From positions 1 through 6,351 of the forward strand of contig CAIQLE010000170.1 of the NCBI GenBank assembly GCA_903872555.1: a stretch of 6,351 bases of DNA, written 5' to 3'. Within the stretch, counting starts at the first letter, position 1. The number at the start of each line of letters is the position of its first letter. Positions 6,092 through 6,351 of this stretch are shown in pieces. Both the position numbers and the translations under genes were made by a program. Below the pieces are notes generated by a model, which was given only the letters and a program-made list of their open reading frames with translations, made no database searches and was not told the origin of the DNA. This stretch comes from an uncultured bacterium. GTDB lineage: Bacteria > Pseudomonadota > Gammaproteobacteria > Burkholderiales > Burkholderiaceae_D.

Positions 6092-6119
6092 ATTCTACCG
6101 TTTCTGCTGCTGATCCCAA
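6092..6119 (-). promoter_or_regulatory. candidate promoter of the perM-hda-pcnB-panB operon
   Basis: On the minus strand, TTGGGA (6119-6114, 4/6 to the -35 consensus) lies 16 bp before TAGAAT (6097-6092, 5/6 to the -10). Transcription would start near 6085, giving a leader of about 71 nt before the ATG at 6014. The promoter faces that of purM, so the two transcripts would overlap in antisense over roughly 6059-6085. Confidence 0.45.
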
Positions 6120-6120
6120 C

Positions 6121-6351
6121 ATGTCATCCAAGTCTCCTGTTTCACTTTCTTACCGCGATGCCGGTGTCGATATCGATGCTGGCGATGCCCTGGTCGAAGC
6201 CATCAAGCCCTTCGCCAAACGCACCATGCGCGAAGGCGTACTGGCCGGCATAGGCGGTTTTGGCGCCTTGTTTGAAGTCAGCAAAAAATTCCGCGAACCG
6301 GTGCTGGTCGCCGGCACCGATGGCGTGGGCACCAAGCTTAAGCTGGCTTTC
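6121..6351 (+). CDS. purM: phosphoribosylformylglycinamidine cyclo-ligase PurM (5' part)
   Basis: PurM (AIR synthetase) closes the imidazole ring, converting FGAM to AIR with ATP in de novo purine synthesis. Only the first 77 residues are present; the gene leaves the window at its right edge. Visible family sequence is [20 protein letters not shown] (9-28), [21 protein letters not shown] (within 31-51) and the strongly conserved [13 protein letters not shown] (65-77), part of the ATP/substrate site. The ATG at 6121 puts [12 protein letters not shown] at nearly the same distance from the N-terminus as in E. coli. An in-frame ATG at 6079 would add 14 residues of low-complexity type. Neither start has a convincing ribosome binding site. 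It is transcribed divergently from perM. Confidence 0.95.
   Translation, partial: MSSKSPVSLSYRDAGVDIDAGDALVEAIKPFAKRTMREGVLAGIGGFGALFEVSKKFREPVLVAGTDGVGTKLKLAF

Noticed and set aside
6079..6120. In-frame upstream ATG adding 14 residues to PurM
   Set aside because: The known PurM N-terminus begins close to SLSYRDAG, which fits the ATG at 6121. The extra residues are Ser/Ala/Pro rich and no ribosome binding site precedes them.
1..6351. Search for mobile elements, CRISPR arrays, defence or toxin genes, tRNA or rRNA
   Set aside because: Nothing resembling terminal repeats, transposases, regular spacer arrays or structural RNA genes was seen. The coding content is core metabolism and replication control.

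Overview
The window reads as ordinary chromosomal DNA of a betaproteobacterium, most likely Burkholderiales and probably close to Oxalobacteraceae. I infer this from protein style, gene order and moderate-to-high GC coding sequence, not from any search. It is densely packed. Seven genes run on the minus strand, from about 6014 down to 199. A divergent purM begins at 6121 and runs off the right edge. A doubtful gene end on the plus strand sits at the left edge.

Minus-strand order in the direction of transcription: AI-2E/PerM-family membrane protein (4947-6014), hda (4270-4950), HAD-IB phosphatase (3592-4263), pcnB (2235-3599), folK (1732-2229), deoxynucleoside kinase (1029-1670), panB (199-1026). 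Junctions are overlaps or gaps of a few bases: a 4-bp ATGA overlap for perM/hda, 6 nt for hda/HAD, an 8-bp overlap for HAD/pcnB, and either ATGA overlaps or 2-5 nt gaps for pcnB/folK and kinase/panB, depending on the start chosen. The one real gap is 61 bp between folK and the kinase. The layout fits a single operon with translational coupling, possibly with an internal promoter in that gap.

The genes join replication control (Hda), RNA 3'-end polyadenylation (PcnB), deoxynucleoside salvage, folate synthesis (FolK), pantothenate synthesis (PanB, which uses a folate cofactor) and, divergently, purine synthesis (PurM). Hda, a PerM-type protein and PurM also lie near each other in Escherichia coli, so this is an old neighbourhood.

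Non-coding content is small. The 106-bp perM/purM spacer holds two face-to-face copies of GGTAGAAT around a short palindrome, readable as two opposed -10 boxes. The 115-bp region after panB holds about four imperfect 18-bp tandem repeats and a 9-bp-stem inverted repeat. I see no IS element, CRISPR array, tRNA, rRNA, phage or defence gene. I do not find evidence of a new biological system. The points most worth a second look are the nested dyad at the divergent promoters, the 18-bp repeat, and the regulatory logic of the operon.
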